In this document: piece by piece, positions 23,427-31,518 of the stretch
How the letters are laid out: every line of letters begins with the position of its first letter
Numbering within the stretch: position 1 is the stretch's first letter
NCBI GenBank assembly: GCA_050743075.1
Contig: JBOGDS010000026.1
Location: 1 to 43,877, forward strand
Direction: 5' to 3'
DNA: 43,877 nt
Source of the DNA: JBOGDS01 sp050743075
GTDB taxonomy: Bacteria > Actinomycetota > Actinomycetes > Jiangellales > Jiangellaceae
Position numbers and translations under genes: made by a program
The notes under the pieces: generated by a model
Seen by the model: the letters and a program-made list of their open reading frames with translations, nothing else
What the model was told of the DNA's origin: nothing
The model's database searches: none

Positions 23427-24716
23427 GTGCTCACCGCGTTCGCTCGGGCGTTCCGTACGCCCGACCTGCGCAAGAAGATGCTGTTCACGCTCGGCATCAT
23501 CCTGCTCTTCCGGCTCGGTTCGGTGGTCCCGACGCCGGGGATCGACGTCCGGGCGGTGGACACCTGCGCCAACCTGGTGGGCAACACCGGTGTCTTCGGC
23601 ATGCTCAACCTGTTCTCCGGTGGCGCGCTGCTCCAGCTCGCCGTGTTCGCGCTGGGCATCATGCCGTACATCACGGCGAGCATCATCCTGCAGCTGCTGA
23701 CGGTCGTGATCCCGCGCTTGGAGGCGCTGAAGAAGGAGGGCCAGTCCGGCCAGACGAAGATCACTCAGTACACCCGGTACCTCACTATCGGCCTGGCCAT
23801 CCTGCAGGCGACCACGATCATCTCGCTGGCGCGCAGCGGCCAGTTCTTCCAGAACTGCCCGGAAGAGATCATGCCGGACCAGTCCGCGTCGACGATCATG
23901 CTCATGATCCTCACCATGACGGCCGGCACGGCGGTGATCATGTGGCTGGGCGAGCTCATCACCGACCGCGGCATCGGCAACGGCATGTCGATCCTGATCT
24001 TCACCCAGATCATCGCGACGTTCCCCAGCGCACTGTGGCAGATTCAGGTCGAGCAGGGCTGGCCGACGTTCACCGTCGTCTGCCTGGTCGGCCTGGTCGT
24101 GGTGGCCCTGGTGGTCTTCGTCGAGCAGTCCCAACGGCGGATCCCGGTGCAGTACGCAAAGCGGATGGTCGGCCGGCGGATGTACGGCGGCTCGTCGACC
24201 TACATCCCGCTGAAGATCAACCAGGCCGGCATCATCCCGGTCATCTTCGCGTCGTCGCTGATGTACCTGCCGCTGCTGATGAGCCAGTTCAACTCGACGT
24301 CGGGCTGGGCGATCTGGATCCAGAACAACTTCGTCGACGGCAGCCACCCGTTGTACATGCTCTCGTTCTTCCTGCTGATCGTGTTCTTCACCTACTTCTA
24401 CGTGTCGATCACGTTCAACCCGAAGGACGTCGCCGACAACATGAAGAAATACGGCGGGTTCATCCCCGGCATCCGGGCCGGGCGGCCGACCGAGGAGTAC
24501 CTCGACTACGTGCTGACCCGGCTCACCGCACCGGGCTCGGTCTACCTCGGGCTGCTTTCGTTGATCCCACTCGTGGCGTTCGTACTGATCAACGCCAACC
24601 AGAACTTCCCGTTCGGCGGCACCAGCATCCTGATCATGGTCGGGGTCGGCCTGCAGACCGTGCAGCAGATCGAGAGCCAGCTCCAGCAGCGTAACTACGA
24701 GGGCTTCCTTCGGTGA
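23427..24716 (+). CDS. secY: Preprotein translocase subunit SecY
   Basis: SecY, the protein-conducting channel of the Sec translocon, 429 aa, with ten predicted membrane segments beginning KMLFTLGIILLFRLGSVVP. Typical SecY motifs are GGALLQLAVFALGIMPYITA and the cytoplasmic loops QYAKRMVGRRMYGG and GFIPGIRAGRPTEEYL. GTG 23427 follows AGGAGG (23413-23419). The stop overlaps the adk GTG by 4 nt. Confidence 0.98.
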   Translation: MLTAFARAFRTPDLRKKMLFTLGIILLFRLGSVVPTPGIDVRAVDTCANLVGNTGVFGMLNLFSGGALLQLAVFALGIMPYITASIILQLLTVVIPRLEALKKEGQSGQTKITQYTRYLTIGLAILQATTIISLARSGQFFQNCPEEIMPDQSASTIMLMILTMTAGTAVIMWLGELITDRGIGNGMSILIFTQIIATFPSALWQIQVEQGWPTFTVVCLVGLVVVALVVFVEQSQRRIPVQYAKRMVGRRMYGGSSTYIPLKINQAGIIPVIFASSLMYLPLLMSQFNSTSGWAIWIQNNFVDGSHPLYMLSFFLLIVFFTYFYVSITFNPKDVADNMKKYGGFIPGIRAGRPTEEYLDYVLTRLTAPGSVYLGLLSLIPLVAFVLINANQNFPFGGTSILIMVGVGLQTVQQIESQLQQRNYEGFLR

Positions 24717-25315
24717 GGCGCCTGCTCCTGATGGGTCCGCCCGGCTCGGGCAAGGGGACCCAGGCCGCCGTGGTTGCCAAGCGGCTGGGCATCCCGGCCA
24801 TCTCGACGGGCGACATCTTCCGCGAGAACGTCGCGGCCGGCACGGATGTCGGACGCAAGGCCAAGGCCTACCTGGCCGAGGGCGACTACGTTCCCGACGC
24901 CGTGACCAACGAGATGGTCCGCGGCCGGCTGGCCGAGGCCGACGCCCTCGACGGCTTCCTCCTCGACGGCTACCCCCGAACCGTGCCGCAGGTCGAGTTC
25001 CTCGACCTGATCCTGGGCGACCTCGGGGTCAGCCTGGACCGGGTCCTGCTGCTGACGGTCGACGTCGAGGAGGTGGTCGGCCGGCTGCTCCGACGGGCCG
25101 CCGCCGACGGGCGCACCGACGACAGCGAGGCCGTGATCCGGCACCGGCTGGCCCTGTTCGCCGAGCAGACGGCGCCGCTCGCGGCCGTCTACGACGCGCG
25201 CGGGCAGCTGCGGAAGGTCGACGGCATGGGATCGGTCGACGCGGTGTCCGCCCGGATGCTGGTCGCCGCCGACTCCGCCGGCGAGCAGCTCGACGGCGCG
25301 GCCGGGCGGGCATGA
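24713..25315 (+). CDS. adk: Adenylate kinase
   Basis: Adenylate kinase (ATP + AMP to 2 ADP), 200 aa. The P-loop GPPGSGKGTQ lies at residues 8-17, and the AMP-binding STGDIFRENV and DGYPRT motifs follow. The LID region is short (LLRRAAADGRTDDSEAVIRHRL), without the zinc-finger insert, as in the small actinobacterial enzymes. GTG at 24713 overlaps the secY stop (GTGA) and the stop overlaps map (ATGA). Confidence 0.97.
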   Translation: MRRLLLMGPPGSGKGTQAAVVAKRLGIPAISTGDIFRENVAAGTDVGRKAKAYLAEGDYVPDAVTNEMVRGRLAEADALDGFLLDGYPRTVPQVEFLDLILGDLGVSLDRVLLLTVDVEEVVGRLLRRAAADGRTDDSEAVIRHRLALFAEQTAPLAAVYDARGQLRKVDGMGSVDAVSARMLVAADSAGEQLDGAAGRA

Positions 25316-26154
25316 TCTCGCTCAAGTCCGAGGCGGAGGTCGCGAAGATGCGCCTCGCCGGGCTCGTGGTCGCCGAGGCGCTGGCCGCAGTGCGAGCGGC
25401 CGTCGCGCCGGGTGTCACGCTGCGCGAGCTGGACGCCATCGCCTCGGGAGAGATCCGCTCCCGCGGTGCAGTTCCGTCGTTCCTCGACTACCTGCCGGGC
25501 GTGGGCTACGTGCCGCGCGGGCCCGGCCGCAACTCGTTCCCTGCAACCATCTGCGCCTCGGTGAACGAGGAGATCGTCCACGGCATACCGGGCGATCGCA
25601 GGCTGCGTTCCGGCGACGTGGTGTCGATCGACTGCGGTGCCATTCTCGACGGCTGGCACGGCGACTCGGCGGTGACGGTTCCGGTCGGGGAGGTCAGCGA
25701 CGAGGCGTCCGGCCTGCTGCGCACGTGCGAGGACGCGCTCTGGGCGGGCCTCGCGGCCATGCAGCCCGGTGGACGGCTGCGCGACATCGGCGGCGCTGTC
25801 GAGGACCACGTCCGCGCGAGCGGCGACTACGGCATCGTCGCCGAGTACGGCGGGCACGGCATCGGTACCGAGATGCACCAGGACCCGCACGTGCTCAACT
25901 ACCGGACCCGGGTCCGCGGCCCGCGGCTGGTACCCGGTCTGGCGCTGGCGATCGAGCCCATGATCAACCTCGGTGGGCCGCAGACCGAGCTGCTCGACGA
26001 CGAGTGGACCGTCGTCACAGCCGACGGCTCGCTCTCGGCGCACTTCGAGCACACCGTCGCCGTCACCTCAGACGGTCCCTGGGTGCTCACCGCGCTGGAC
26101 GGCGGGGCGTCCCGACTCGCCTCCTTGGGCGTGCCGACCCCAGCGACAGCCTGA
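25312..26154 (+). CDS. map: Methionine aminopeptidase, type I
   Basis: Removes N-terminal methionine from nascent proteins, 280 aa. The five dimetal ligands are all present: D107 (SIDCGA), D118 (WHGDSAVT), H182 (GGHGIGTEMH), E215 (AIEPM) and E246 (FEHTVAVT). Substrate-pocket H90 (VHGIPGD) is conserved. ATG 25312 overlaps adk by 4 nt, so secY-adk-map form one coupled unit. A decayed copy of its 3' end occurs 572 bp downstream. Confidence 0.97.
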   Translation: MISLKSEAEVAKMRLAGLVVAEALAAVRAAVAPGVTLRELDAIASGEIRSRGAVPSFLDYLPGVGYVPRGPGRNSFPATICASVNEEIVHGIPGDRRLRSGDVVSIDCGAILDGWHGDSAVTVPVGEVSDEASGLLRTCEDALWAGLAAMQPGGRLRDIGGAVEDHVRASGDYGIVAEYGGHGIGTEMHQDPHVLNYRTRVRGPRLVPGLALAIEPMINLGGPQTELLDDEWTVVTADGSLSAHFEHTVAVTSDGPWVLTALDGGASRLASLGVPTPATA

Positions 26155-26582
26155 CAGGTCCGCCTGCGCCGAAGGGTCACGCTCTGAGTGCCCACGTCGG
26201 TACTCAGATCGCCGCATCCCGGGTCAGGTGAGCGTCTTGGCGAACATCTCGCCATCGACGTGGGCCTCACCGAGGTGGTCCGGCCACCTCCGCCGCCCGG
26301 CCTTTCCACCGTCCGGGCCTTCCAGAAGGCTCGGCTCGACCTCACCCTCGCGTGGCTGCGACATCGCACCGGCTGGTGTCGCATCACTGCACACCTCGCT
26401 GGCTGGACCGGACCTCGCCGGCTGGAACGGCACCCCAGAGGCAGATCCGTGAGCTCGGCGCCGCTGCAGTCAGCGGGGTCCGGGTAGGCCAGCGAGGTTG
26501 GGTGGACCACGAGGGACCTACGTGCGCAGGACCGCTCCGGTCTCGGCGGCCGGTCTCGGCCGCCGCGTCGCCGCGGGCCGCG
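26155..26582. other. Spacer with no supported gene
   Basis: This stretch between map and the map-tail pseudogene is rich in CCGG-type short repeats (for example two CCGGTCTCGG copies near 26536-26560). It has several open frames, but none has a credible start, ribosome site or recognisable protein. I see no RNA gene. Confidence 0.5.
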
Positions 26583-26704
26583 GCCGTCACAGCAGACGGC
26601 CCGCTGTCGGCGCGCGTCGAGCACACGGTCGCCGTCACTGCCGACGGCCTGTGGGTGCTCACCGGGCTGACGGCGGCGCGTCCCGGCTGGGCTCGGCCCT
26701 GCTG
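26583..26704 (+). pseudogene. Decayed duplicate of the map 3' end
   Basis: Positions 26583-26704 align with map 26011 to about 26133. The first part translates as VTADGPLSARVEHTVAVTAD, nearly the same as map VTADGSLSAHFEHTVAVTSD, and continues GLWVLTGL against GPWVLTAL. Where map has CTGGAC the copy has CTGAC, a one-base deletion near 26669. After it, the matching frame shifts and reads DGGASRLGSAL against map DGGASRLASLG. The catalytic N-terminal 230 residues are absent. It is a relic of a duplication or of recombination with a second map gene and cannot be functional. Confidence 0.8.
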
Positions 26705-26707
26705 ATT

Positions 26708-26829
26708 GTCAGGCCGGACAACTCCCTGACCTGGGCGAACGCGGCGAGTGGCCTGACAAGTCGGATCGCCGGCGAGCTGTCGGGGCGGTGGGCCGAGTCG
26801 CCGCAGGCTGTCGATCTGTCCGGCCTGAC
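26708..26829. repeat. 12-bp inverted repeat flanking about 100 nt
   Basis: GTCAGGCCGGAC (26708-26719) and its exact reverse complement (26818-26829) flank 98 nt without a gene, directly after the map relic. Both copies are followed by AAC. The meaning is unknown: it may be a small insertion scar or part of an RNA structure. Confidence 0.35.
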
Positions 26830-26882
26830 AACGTGCCGCCCGAGGGCGGACCAGGTCTGGGTGTGCTCGGGCTCAGGGTGAT

Positions 26883-26918
26883 CCCGGATGGTAATCCGGG
26901 TCGGTGCTCCGAGATACT
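26883..26918 (+). promoter_or_regulatory. Hairpin and -10 element before the DUF1707 gene
   Basis: CCCGGAT/ATCCGGG (26883-26889, 26894-26900) forms a 7-bp hairpin. GATACT at 26913-26918 is a -10 candidate lying 6 nt before the ATG at 26925, so the transcript probably starts at or beside the start codon (leaderless). The hairpin occupies the -35 zone and may be an operator. Confidence 0.45.
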
Positions 26919-26924
26919 GCCTCC

Positions 26925-27374
26925 ATGGTCGAACCGCCGGAGATGCGCGCGTCCGACGCGGACCGCGAACGGATCACTGCCGTGCTGCGCGACGCGCATG
27001 CCGATGGTCGGCTGCCGCAGGATGAGCTGCTCGAGCGACTGGAGGCAACCTACCGGGCGCGGACGTACGGCGAGCTCGACCACCTGGTCGCCGACCTGCC
27101 CCGGCCACGCCCACCGGCTGCCGCCGTGGCGCCTCGCCCGGTTGCAGCACCAGTAGCACGGCCCGCCAAGGGTCTCAGCGGCTTCCTGACGTTCAACTGG
27201 TGGGCATGGGGCTGCGCTGTCGCGATCAACCTGGTGGTCTGGCTGCTGGTGTCGATCGGCAACGGCAGCGTTTCCTACTTCTGGCCGATGTGGGTCGCCG
27301 GCCCCTGGGGCGCGCTGCTGGCCGTCTGGACCCTGGCCGAGAACGAGCGCCGGAATCGCAAGCACCGGGGGTGA
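26925..27374 (+). CDS. DUF1707 (SHOCT-like) domain protein with 2TM segment
   Basis: A 149-aa protein of unknown biochemical role. Residues 7-58 are a DUF1707 domain (MRASDADRERITAVL, then DGRLPQDELLERLEATYRAR), common at the N-terminus of actinobacterial membrane proteins. A Pro/Ala linker follows, then two hydrophobic segments (WWAWGCAVAINLVVWLLVSI and PMWVAGPWGALLAVWTL) and a basic tail. The ATG at 26925 is preferred over an upstream in-frame start because it gives the usual short lead into MRASD and suits the -10 position. It stands alone between map and infA. Confidence 0.8.
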   Translation: MVEPPEMRASDADRERITAVLRDAHADGRLPQDELLERLEATYRARTYGELDHLVADLPRPRPPAAAVAPRPVAAPVARPAKGLSGFLTFNWWAWGCAVAINLVVWLLVSIGNGSVSYFWPMWVAGPWGALLAVWTLAENERRNRKHRG

Positions 27375-27378
27375 ACGC

Positions 27379-27406
27379 CCGGCAGCTCGAGTGGAGCCCG
27401 AGCCGG
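27379..27406 (+). terminator. Possible terminator after the DUF1707 gene
   Basis: GCTCG/CGAGC within flanking CCGG/CCGG forms an imperfect hairpin starting 5 nt after the stop codon. There is no U-tract. Confidence 0.3.
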
Positions 27407-27444
27407 AGCGGACGCAGCACGTGACGGGGGGTGGAGGTGCCGGT

Positions 27445-27475
27445 TTGGCGTCTGACCCCCGTGGTGGCGTAGAAT
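27445..27475 (+). promoter_or_regulatory. Candidate infA / alpha operon promoter
   Basis: TAGAAT at 27470-27475 is an excellent -10. TTGGCG (27445-27450) is a possible -35 with a long 19-nt spacer. The leader would be about 140 nt before infA. Confidence 0.5.
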
Positions 27476-27620
27476 CTCTCGATGGCCCACTGTGGCCTGT
27501 TTCGTCGTGCCCCGCGGCTGGTTCCGTCCTGGGACAGGGGTGCGCAGAACGGGCTGGTCGCCTCGACGGCGGTGCGGCCGTCAGCACCCAACCAAGTCCG
27601 ATCACAGAAGCGCGGAGGCT

Positions 27621-27842
27621 ATGCCGAAGAAGGATGGGGTCATCGAGATCGAGGGCACCGTGGTCGAGGCTCTACCGAACGCCATGTTCCGGGTCGAGCT
27701 GTCCAACGGCCACAAGGTTCTCGCGCACATCTCAGGCAAGATGCGCCAGCACTACATCCGGATCCTCCCCGAGGACCGCGTCGTGGTGGAGCTCAGCCCG
27801 TACGACCTCACCCGCGGTCGGATCGTCTACCGCTACAAGTGA
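27621..27842 (+). CDS. infA: Translation initiation factor IF-1
   Basis: IF-1, 73 aa, OB-fold factor occupying the A site during initiation. ATG 27621 gives MPKKDGVIEIEGTVVEALPN. The frame is open upstream but this is the universal start. GGAGG (27614-27618) is unusually close, only 2 nt before the ATG. First gene of the alpha operon. Confidence 0.98.
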   Translation: MPKKDGVIEIEGTVVEALPNAMFRVELSNGHKVLAHISGKMRQHYIRILPEDRVVVELSPYDLTRGRIVYRYK

Positions 27843-27893
27843 CCACGACGTACGAGGGCGTGCCCTCGCAGCACGCCCCACACGGAGAGATCG

Positions 27894-28007
27894 ATGAAGG
27901 TCAAGCCGAGCGTCAAGCCCATGTGCGACAAGTGCAAGGTGATCCGCCGCCACGGCCGGGTCATGGTGATCTGCGAGAACCTGCGCCACAAGCAGCGCCA
28001 GGGCTGA
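27894..28007 (+). CDS. rpmJ: 50S ribosomal protein L36
   Basis: L36, 37 aa, beginning MKVKPSVKPMCDKCKVIRRH and ending RHKQRQG. Zinc ligands are C11, C14, C27 and H32. GGAGAGA lies upstream of the ATG. Lies 51 nt after infA, the usual order. Confidence 0.97.
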   Translation: MKVKPSVKPMCDKCKVIRRHGRVMVICENLRHKQRQG

Positions 28008-28032
28008 ACGACCCAGACAACGCACCGACATC

Positions 28033-28073
28033 CCCGCCACCAGGCGGGTACCACCCCCGGTCGGAGGCCGGGG
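28033..28073 (+). other. Two hairpins in the rpmJ-rpsM spacer
   Basis: CCCGCC-ACCA-GGCGGG (28033-28048) and CCCCGG/CCGGGG (28055-28073) form consecutive stems in the 139-nt gap. They may be an attenuator, or the target for S4 or S13 feedback on the alpha operon. Confidence 0.4.
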
Positions 28074-28146
28074 CCCACCAGCGGGCAAGCAGGTGGGATG
28101 CGGTGCGCCAGACACCTCCGCTTCACGAAGGAGAATGAGAGCCCGC

Positions 28147-28524
28147 ATGGCACGCCTCGTCGGCGTCGACCTCCCGCGCGACAAGCGCATGGAGGTTGCG
28201 CTCACCTACATCTTCGGCATCGGCCGTACCCGCGCACTCGAGACGCTCAGGGAGACCGGGGTCAGTCCCGACCTTCGCGTCAAGGACCTCGGCGACGAGG
28301 AGCTGGTGAAGCTCCGCGACTGGATCGAGGCCAACTACCAGATCGAAGGTGACCTGCGCCGCGAGGTCCAGGGCGACATCCGCCGCAAGGTCGAGATCGG
28401 TAGCTACCAGGGCATCCGGCACCGCCGCGGCCTTCCGGTCCGCGGTCAGCGCACGCACACGAACGCCCGTACCCGCAAGGGTCCGCGCAAGACCGTCGCC
28501 GGCAGGAAGAAGGTCGGCAAGTGA
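28147..28524 (+). CDS. rpsM: 30S ribosomal protein S13
   Basis: S13, 125 aa, in the 30S head bridging to the 50S. The family starts MARLVGVDLPRDKR, giving ATG 28147. The ribosome site AAGGAG (28128-28133) is 13 nt away from this ATG. An in-frame ATG at 28135, adding MRAR, is only 1 nt from it. Neither spacing is ideal, so the true start needs N-terminal data. The C-terminal basic tail RTRKGPRKTVAGRKKVGK is normal. Confidence 0.96.
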   Translation: MARLVGVDLPRDKRMEVALTYIFGIGRTRALETLRETGVSPDLRVKDLGDEELVKLRDWIEANYQIEGDLRREVQGDIRRKVEIGSYQGIRHRRGLPVRGQRTHTNARTRKGPRKTVAGRKKVGK

Positions 28525-28597
28525 CCGCGCGGCGGCCCGTCATGGCCCCGCCGCACCGCTGACCGCCACTGCGAAGACTTCCGGACAGGAGCACCAC

Positions 28598-28999
28598 ATG
28601 CCCCCAGCAAAGGGCCGCCAGACCGCCAAGGTGCGGCGCAAGGAGAAGAAGAACGTCGCGCACGGCGTGGCGCACATCAAGAGCACGTTCAACAACACCA
28701 TCGTGTCGATCACCGACCCGCAGGGCAACGTGATCGCGTGGGCCAGCGCCGGCCAGGTGGGGTTCAAGGGCTCGCGCAAGTCCACCCCCTACGCCGCGCA
28801 GATGGCGGCCGAGGCCGCCGCCCTCCGCGCTCAGGAGCACGGCATGCGCAAGGTCGACGTCTTCGTCAAAGGTCCGGGCTCGGGTCGTGAGACCGCGATC
28901 CGCTCGCTGCAGGCCGTCGGCCTGGAGGTGGGCACGATCTCCGACGTGACGCCGCAGGCGCACAACGGCTGCCGCCCGCCGAAACGCCGCCGCGTCTGA
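28598..28999 (+). CDS. rpsK: 30S ribosomal protein S11
   Basis: S11, 133 aa, on the 30S platform. ATG 28598 gives MPPAKGRQTAKVRRKEKKNV, followed by HIKSTFNNTIVSITD and the C-terminal DVTPQAHNGCRPPKRRRV signature. AGGAG lies upstream. Confidence 0.98.
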   Translation: MPPAKGRQTAKVRRKEKKNVAHGVAHIKSTFNNTIVSITDPQGNVIAWASAGQVGFKGSRKSTPYAAQMAAEAAALRAQEHGMRKVDVFVKGPGSGRETAIRSLQAVGLEVGTISDVTPQAHNGCRPPKRRRV

Positions 29000-29029
29000 C
29001 GTCGTCGAGACCTACAGGAGATCTGAGAA

Positions 29030-29635
29030 ATGGCCCGCTACACCGGACCCATCACCAAGAAGTCGCGCCGGCTCGGCGTCGACCTCGTGGGCTTCGACAA
29101 GGCGTACGAGCGACGTCCGTACCCGCCCGGCCAGCACGGCCGCGCCCGGCAGAAGGAAAGCGAGTACCGCCTCCAGCTGCACGAGAAGCAGAAGGCGCGC
29201 TACACCTACGGCATCCTCGAGAAGCAGTTCCGCCGCTACTACGAAGAGGCCAATCGCACCCAGGGCAAGACCGGCGAGGCGCTGCTGCAGATCCTCGAGT
29301 CGCGGCTGGACAACGTCGTGTACCGCGCCGGCCTCGCTCGCACCCGCCGCCACGCGCGTCAGCTGGTCGTCCACGGCCACTTCCTGGTCAATAGCCGGAA
29401 GGTCAACGTGCCGTCGTACCGGGTGTCGCCGTACGACGTCATCGACGTGCGGACGAAGTCGCAGGAGACGACGCCGTTCATCATCGCGCGCGAGACGCAC
29501 GGCGAGCGACCGGTCCCGGCGTGGCTGGAGGTTCTCCCCGGCCAGATGCGCATCCTCGTCCACCAGCTCCCGGTCCGGCAGCAGATCGACACGCCGGTCC
29601 AGGAGCAGCTCATCGTCGAGCTCTACTCGAAGTAA
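29030..29635 (+). CDS. rpsD: 30S ribosomal protein S4
   Basis: S4, 201 aa, primary 16S rRNA binder and, in other bacteria, the autoregulator of the alpha operon. It begins MARYTGPITKKSRRLGVDL. The S4 RNA-binding domain has RLDNVVYRAGLARTRRHARQ. The four-cysteine zinc motif of some S4 proteins is absent, as in many actinobacteria. Confidence 0.98.
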   Translation: MARYTGPITKKSRRLGVDLVGFDKAYERRPYPPGQHGRARQKESEYRLQLHEKQKARYTYGILEKQFRRYYEEANRTQGKTGEALLQILESRLDNVVYRAGLARTRRHARQLVVHGHFLVNSRKVNVPSYRVSPYDVIDVRTKSQETTPFIIARETHGERPVPAWLEVLPGQMRILVHQLPVRQQIDTPVQEQLIVELYSK

Positions 29636-29707
29636 CCCTGGTGTCCGACCGGACATCAGCCCTGGTCGCGACCGTCATATAGCGGGCGGTGCGGAGAGGA
29701 AGCACCA

Positions 29708-30721
29708 GTGCTAATCACCCAGCGTCCCAACCTCGCCGAGGAGCCGGTCGACGACACCCGGTCCCGGTTCACCATCGACCCCCTCGAGCCGGGCTTCGGC
29801 TACACGCTCGGCAACTCGCTGCGCCGGACCCTGCTCTCGTCGATCCCCGGCGCTGCCATCACGTCGATCCGCGTCGACGGCGTGCTGCACGAGTTCACGA
29901 CGATCCCGGGGGTGAAGGAGGACGTCACCGACGTCATCCTCAACCTGAAGGAGCTCGTGGTCTCGTCCGAGCACGACGAGCCGGTGACGATGTACCTGCG
30001 CAAGCAGGGCCCGGGCGCCGTCACGGCGGCCGATATCGCGCCGCCGGCCGGCGTCGAGGTGCACAACCCTGAGCTGCACATCGCCACACTCAACGGCAAG
30101 GGCAAGCTGGAGATGGAGCTGACGGTCGAGCGCGGCCGCGGCTACGTCTCCGCCGTGCAGAACAAGCGAGCCGACGCCGAGATCGGCCGGATCCCGGTCG
30201 ACTCGGTCTACTCGCCGGTCCTCAAGGTCACCTACAAGGTCGAGGCCACCCGGGTCGAGGGTCGTACCGACTTCGACAAGCTCATCGTCGACGTCGAGAC
30301 CAAGCCGTCGATGCGCCCGCGCGACGCCGTGGCGTCGGCCGGCACCACGCTGGTGGAGCTGTTCGGGCTGGCCCGCGAGCTCAACGTCGACGCCGAGGGC
30401 ATCGAGATCGGGCCGTCGCCGGTCGACGCCCAACTCGCCGCCGATCTGGCCCTGCCGATCGAGGACCTGCAGCTCACCGTGCGGTCGTACAACTGCCTCA
30501 AGCGTGAGGGCATCCACTCGGTGGGTGAGCTGATCTCGCGCAGCGAGGCCGACCTGCTGGACATCCGCAACTTCGGCCAGAAGTCGATCGACGAGGTCAA
30601 GGCCAAACTCGCCACCATGGGTCTCGCGCTCAAGGACGGCGCACCCGGCTTCGACCCCGCCGCCGCCGTGGACTCCTACGGCGACGACGACCAGTCCTAC
30701 GCCGAGGACGAGCAGTACTGA
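29708..30721 (+). CDS. rpoA: DNA-directed RNA polymerase subunit alpha
   Basis: The alpha subunit, 337 aa. GTG 29708 after GAGAGGAA begins MLITQRPNLAEEPVDDTRSR. The N-terminal dimerisation domain contains PGFGYTLGNSLRRTLLSSIPG. The C-terminal domain (about 250-315) has YNCLKREGIHSVGELISRSE and NFGQKSIDEVKAKL, which contact UP elements and activators. It ends in an acidic tail (DDDQSYAEDEQY). Confidence 0.99.
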   Translation: MLITQRPNLAEEPVDDTRSRFTIDPLEPGFGYTLGNSLRRTLLSSIPGAAITSIRVDGVLHEFTTIPGVKEDVTDVILNLKELVVSSEHDEPVTMYLRKQGPGAVTAADIAPPAGVEVHNPELHIATLNGKGKLEMELTVERGRGYVSAVQNKRADAEIGRIPVDSVYSPVLKVTYKVEATRVEGRTDFDKLIVDVETKPSMRPRDAVASAGTTLVELFGLARELNVDAEGIEIGPSPVDAQLAADLALPIEDLQLTVRSYNCLKREGIHSVGELISRSEADLLDIRNFGQKSIDEVKAKLATMGLALKDGAPGFDPAAAVDSYGDDDQSYAEDEQY

Positions 30722-30727
30722 CCCAGG

Positions 30728-30754
30728 GGCTGCGGGGCGGGTCGCCCCGCAGCC
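30728..30754 (+). terminator. 12-bp hairpin between rpoA and rplQ
   Basis: GGCTGCGGGGCG (30728-30739) pairs perfectly with 30743-30754 across a 3-nt loop. It begins 7 nt after the rpoA stop and ends 21 nt before rplQ. A partial terminator or RNase stop setting the rpoA:rplQ ratio is likely. Full termination would need another rplQ promoter, which I do not see. Confidence 0.6.
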
Positions 30755-30775
30755 GCCTTCACACGAGGAGAGACC

Positions 30776-31501
30776 ATGCCCACCCCGACCAAGGGTGCCC
30801 GCCTCGGCGGCTCGCCGGCGCACCAGCGCCACATCCTGGCGAACCTGGCCACGGCGCTGTTCGAGCACGGCCGCATCACGACGACCGAGGCCCGGGCGAG
30901 GAGGCTGCGCCCGGTCGCCGAGCGGCTGATCACCAAGGCCAAGCGCGGCGACCTGCACGCACGCCGCCAGGTGCTCAGCACGATCGGTGACAAGGGCGTC
31001 GTGCACACCCTGTTCACCGAGATCGGCCCCCGGTACGAGAACCGCAACGGCGGCTACACGCGGATCGTCAAGATCGGCCCGCGGAAGGGCGACAACGCAC
31101 CGATGGCGGTGATCGAGCTGGTGGAGCCGCTGGCCGAGCAGGTCGTGGCCGAGGCCGAGGGCGCCACCCGTCGAGCCGCTAAGAAGGCTCCCGCGAAGAA
31201 GACCGCCGCGCCGGCCGCTGGGGCCGCTGGGGCCGCCGATGTGGCCGCCGTTGCCGGGGCCGGCGTCGAGGTCGCGGCGTTCGCCGACCTTCCGGTCGAG
31301 GAGGGCCCGTACGGCCTCGACTCGGCCGGTCCGACCGACGACGGCTCCGCCCCAGAGGGCTTCACGGTCAAGGGCAATGAGGACTCGAAGCTGTACCACA
31401 CACCGGAGTCGCCGTCCTTCGACGCGACCATCGCCGAGGTGTGGTTCCGCACCGCCGAGGCCGCCGAGGCCGCTGGGTTCTCGAAGCCGAAGAACGCCTG
31501 A
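30776..31501 (+). CDS. rplQ: 50S ribosomal protein L17 with long C-terminal extension
   Basis: L17, at the tunnel exit. The core is residues 1 to about 120 (LGGSPAHQRHILANLATALF and GGYTRIVKIGPRKGDNAPM). The protein is 241 aa, twice the usual length. Residues 130-170 are an Ala/Lys linker. Residues 192-238 form a compact module (PEGFTVKGNEDSKLYHTPES, then EVWFRTAEAAEAAGFSKP). This module resembles the short 'sunset' motif that I recall from other actinobacterial proteins, including some L17s. ATG follows GAGGAGAG. truA lies 17 nt downstream. Confidence 0.95.
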   Translation: MPTPTKGARLGGSPAHQRHILANLATALFEHGRITTTEARARRLRPVAERLITKAKRGDLHARRQVLSTIGDKGVVHTLFTEIGPRYENRNGGYTRIVKIGPRKGDNAPMAVIELVEPLAEQVVAEAEGATRRAAKKAPAKKTAAPAAGAAGAADVAAVAGAGVEVAAFADLPVEEGPYGLDSAGPTDDGSAPEGFTVKGNEDSKLYHTPESPSFDATIAEVWFRTAEAAEAAGFSKPKNA

Positions 31502-31518
31502 CGCGTCCAACCCGCGCG

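Noticed and set aside
26224..26433. 69-aa minus-strand frame in the map-DUF1707 spacer
   Set aside because: It has no ribosome site and no recognisable motif. It is too short to support in a region of decay.
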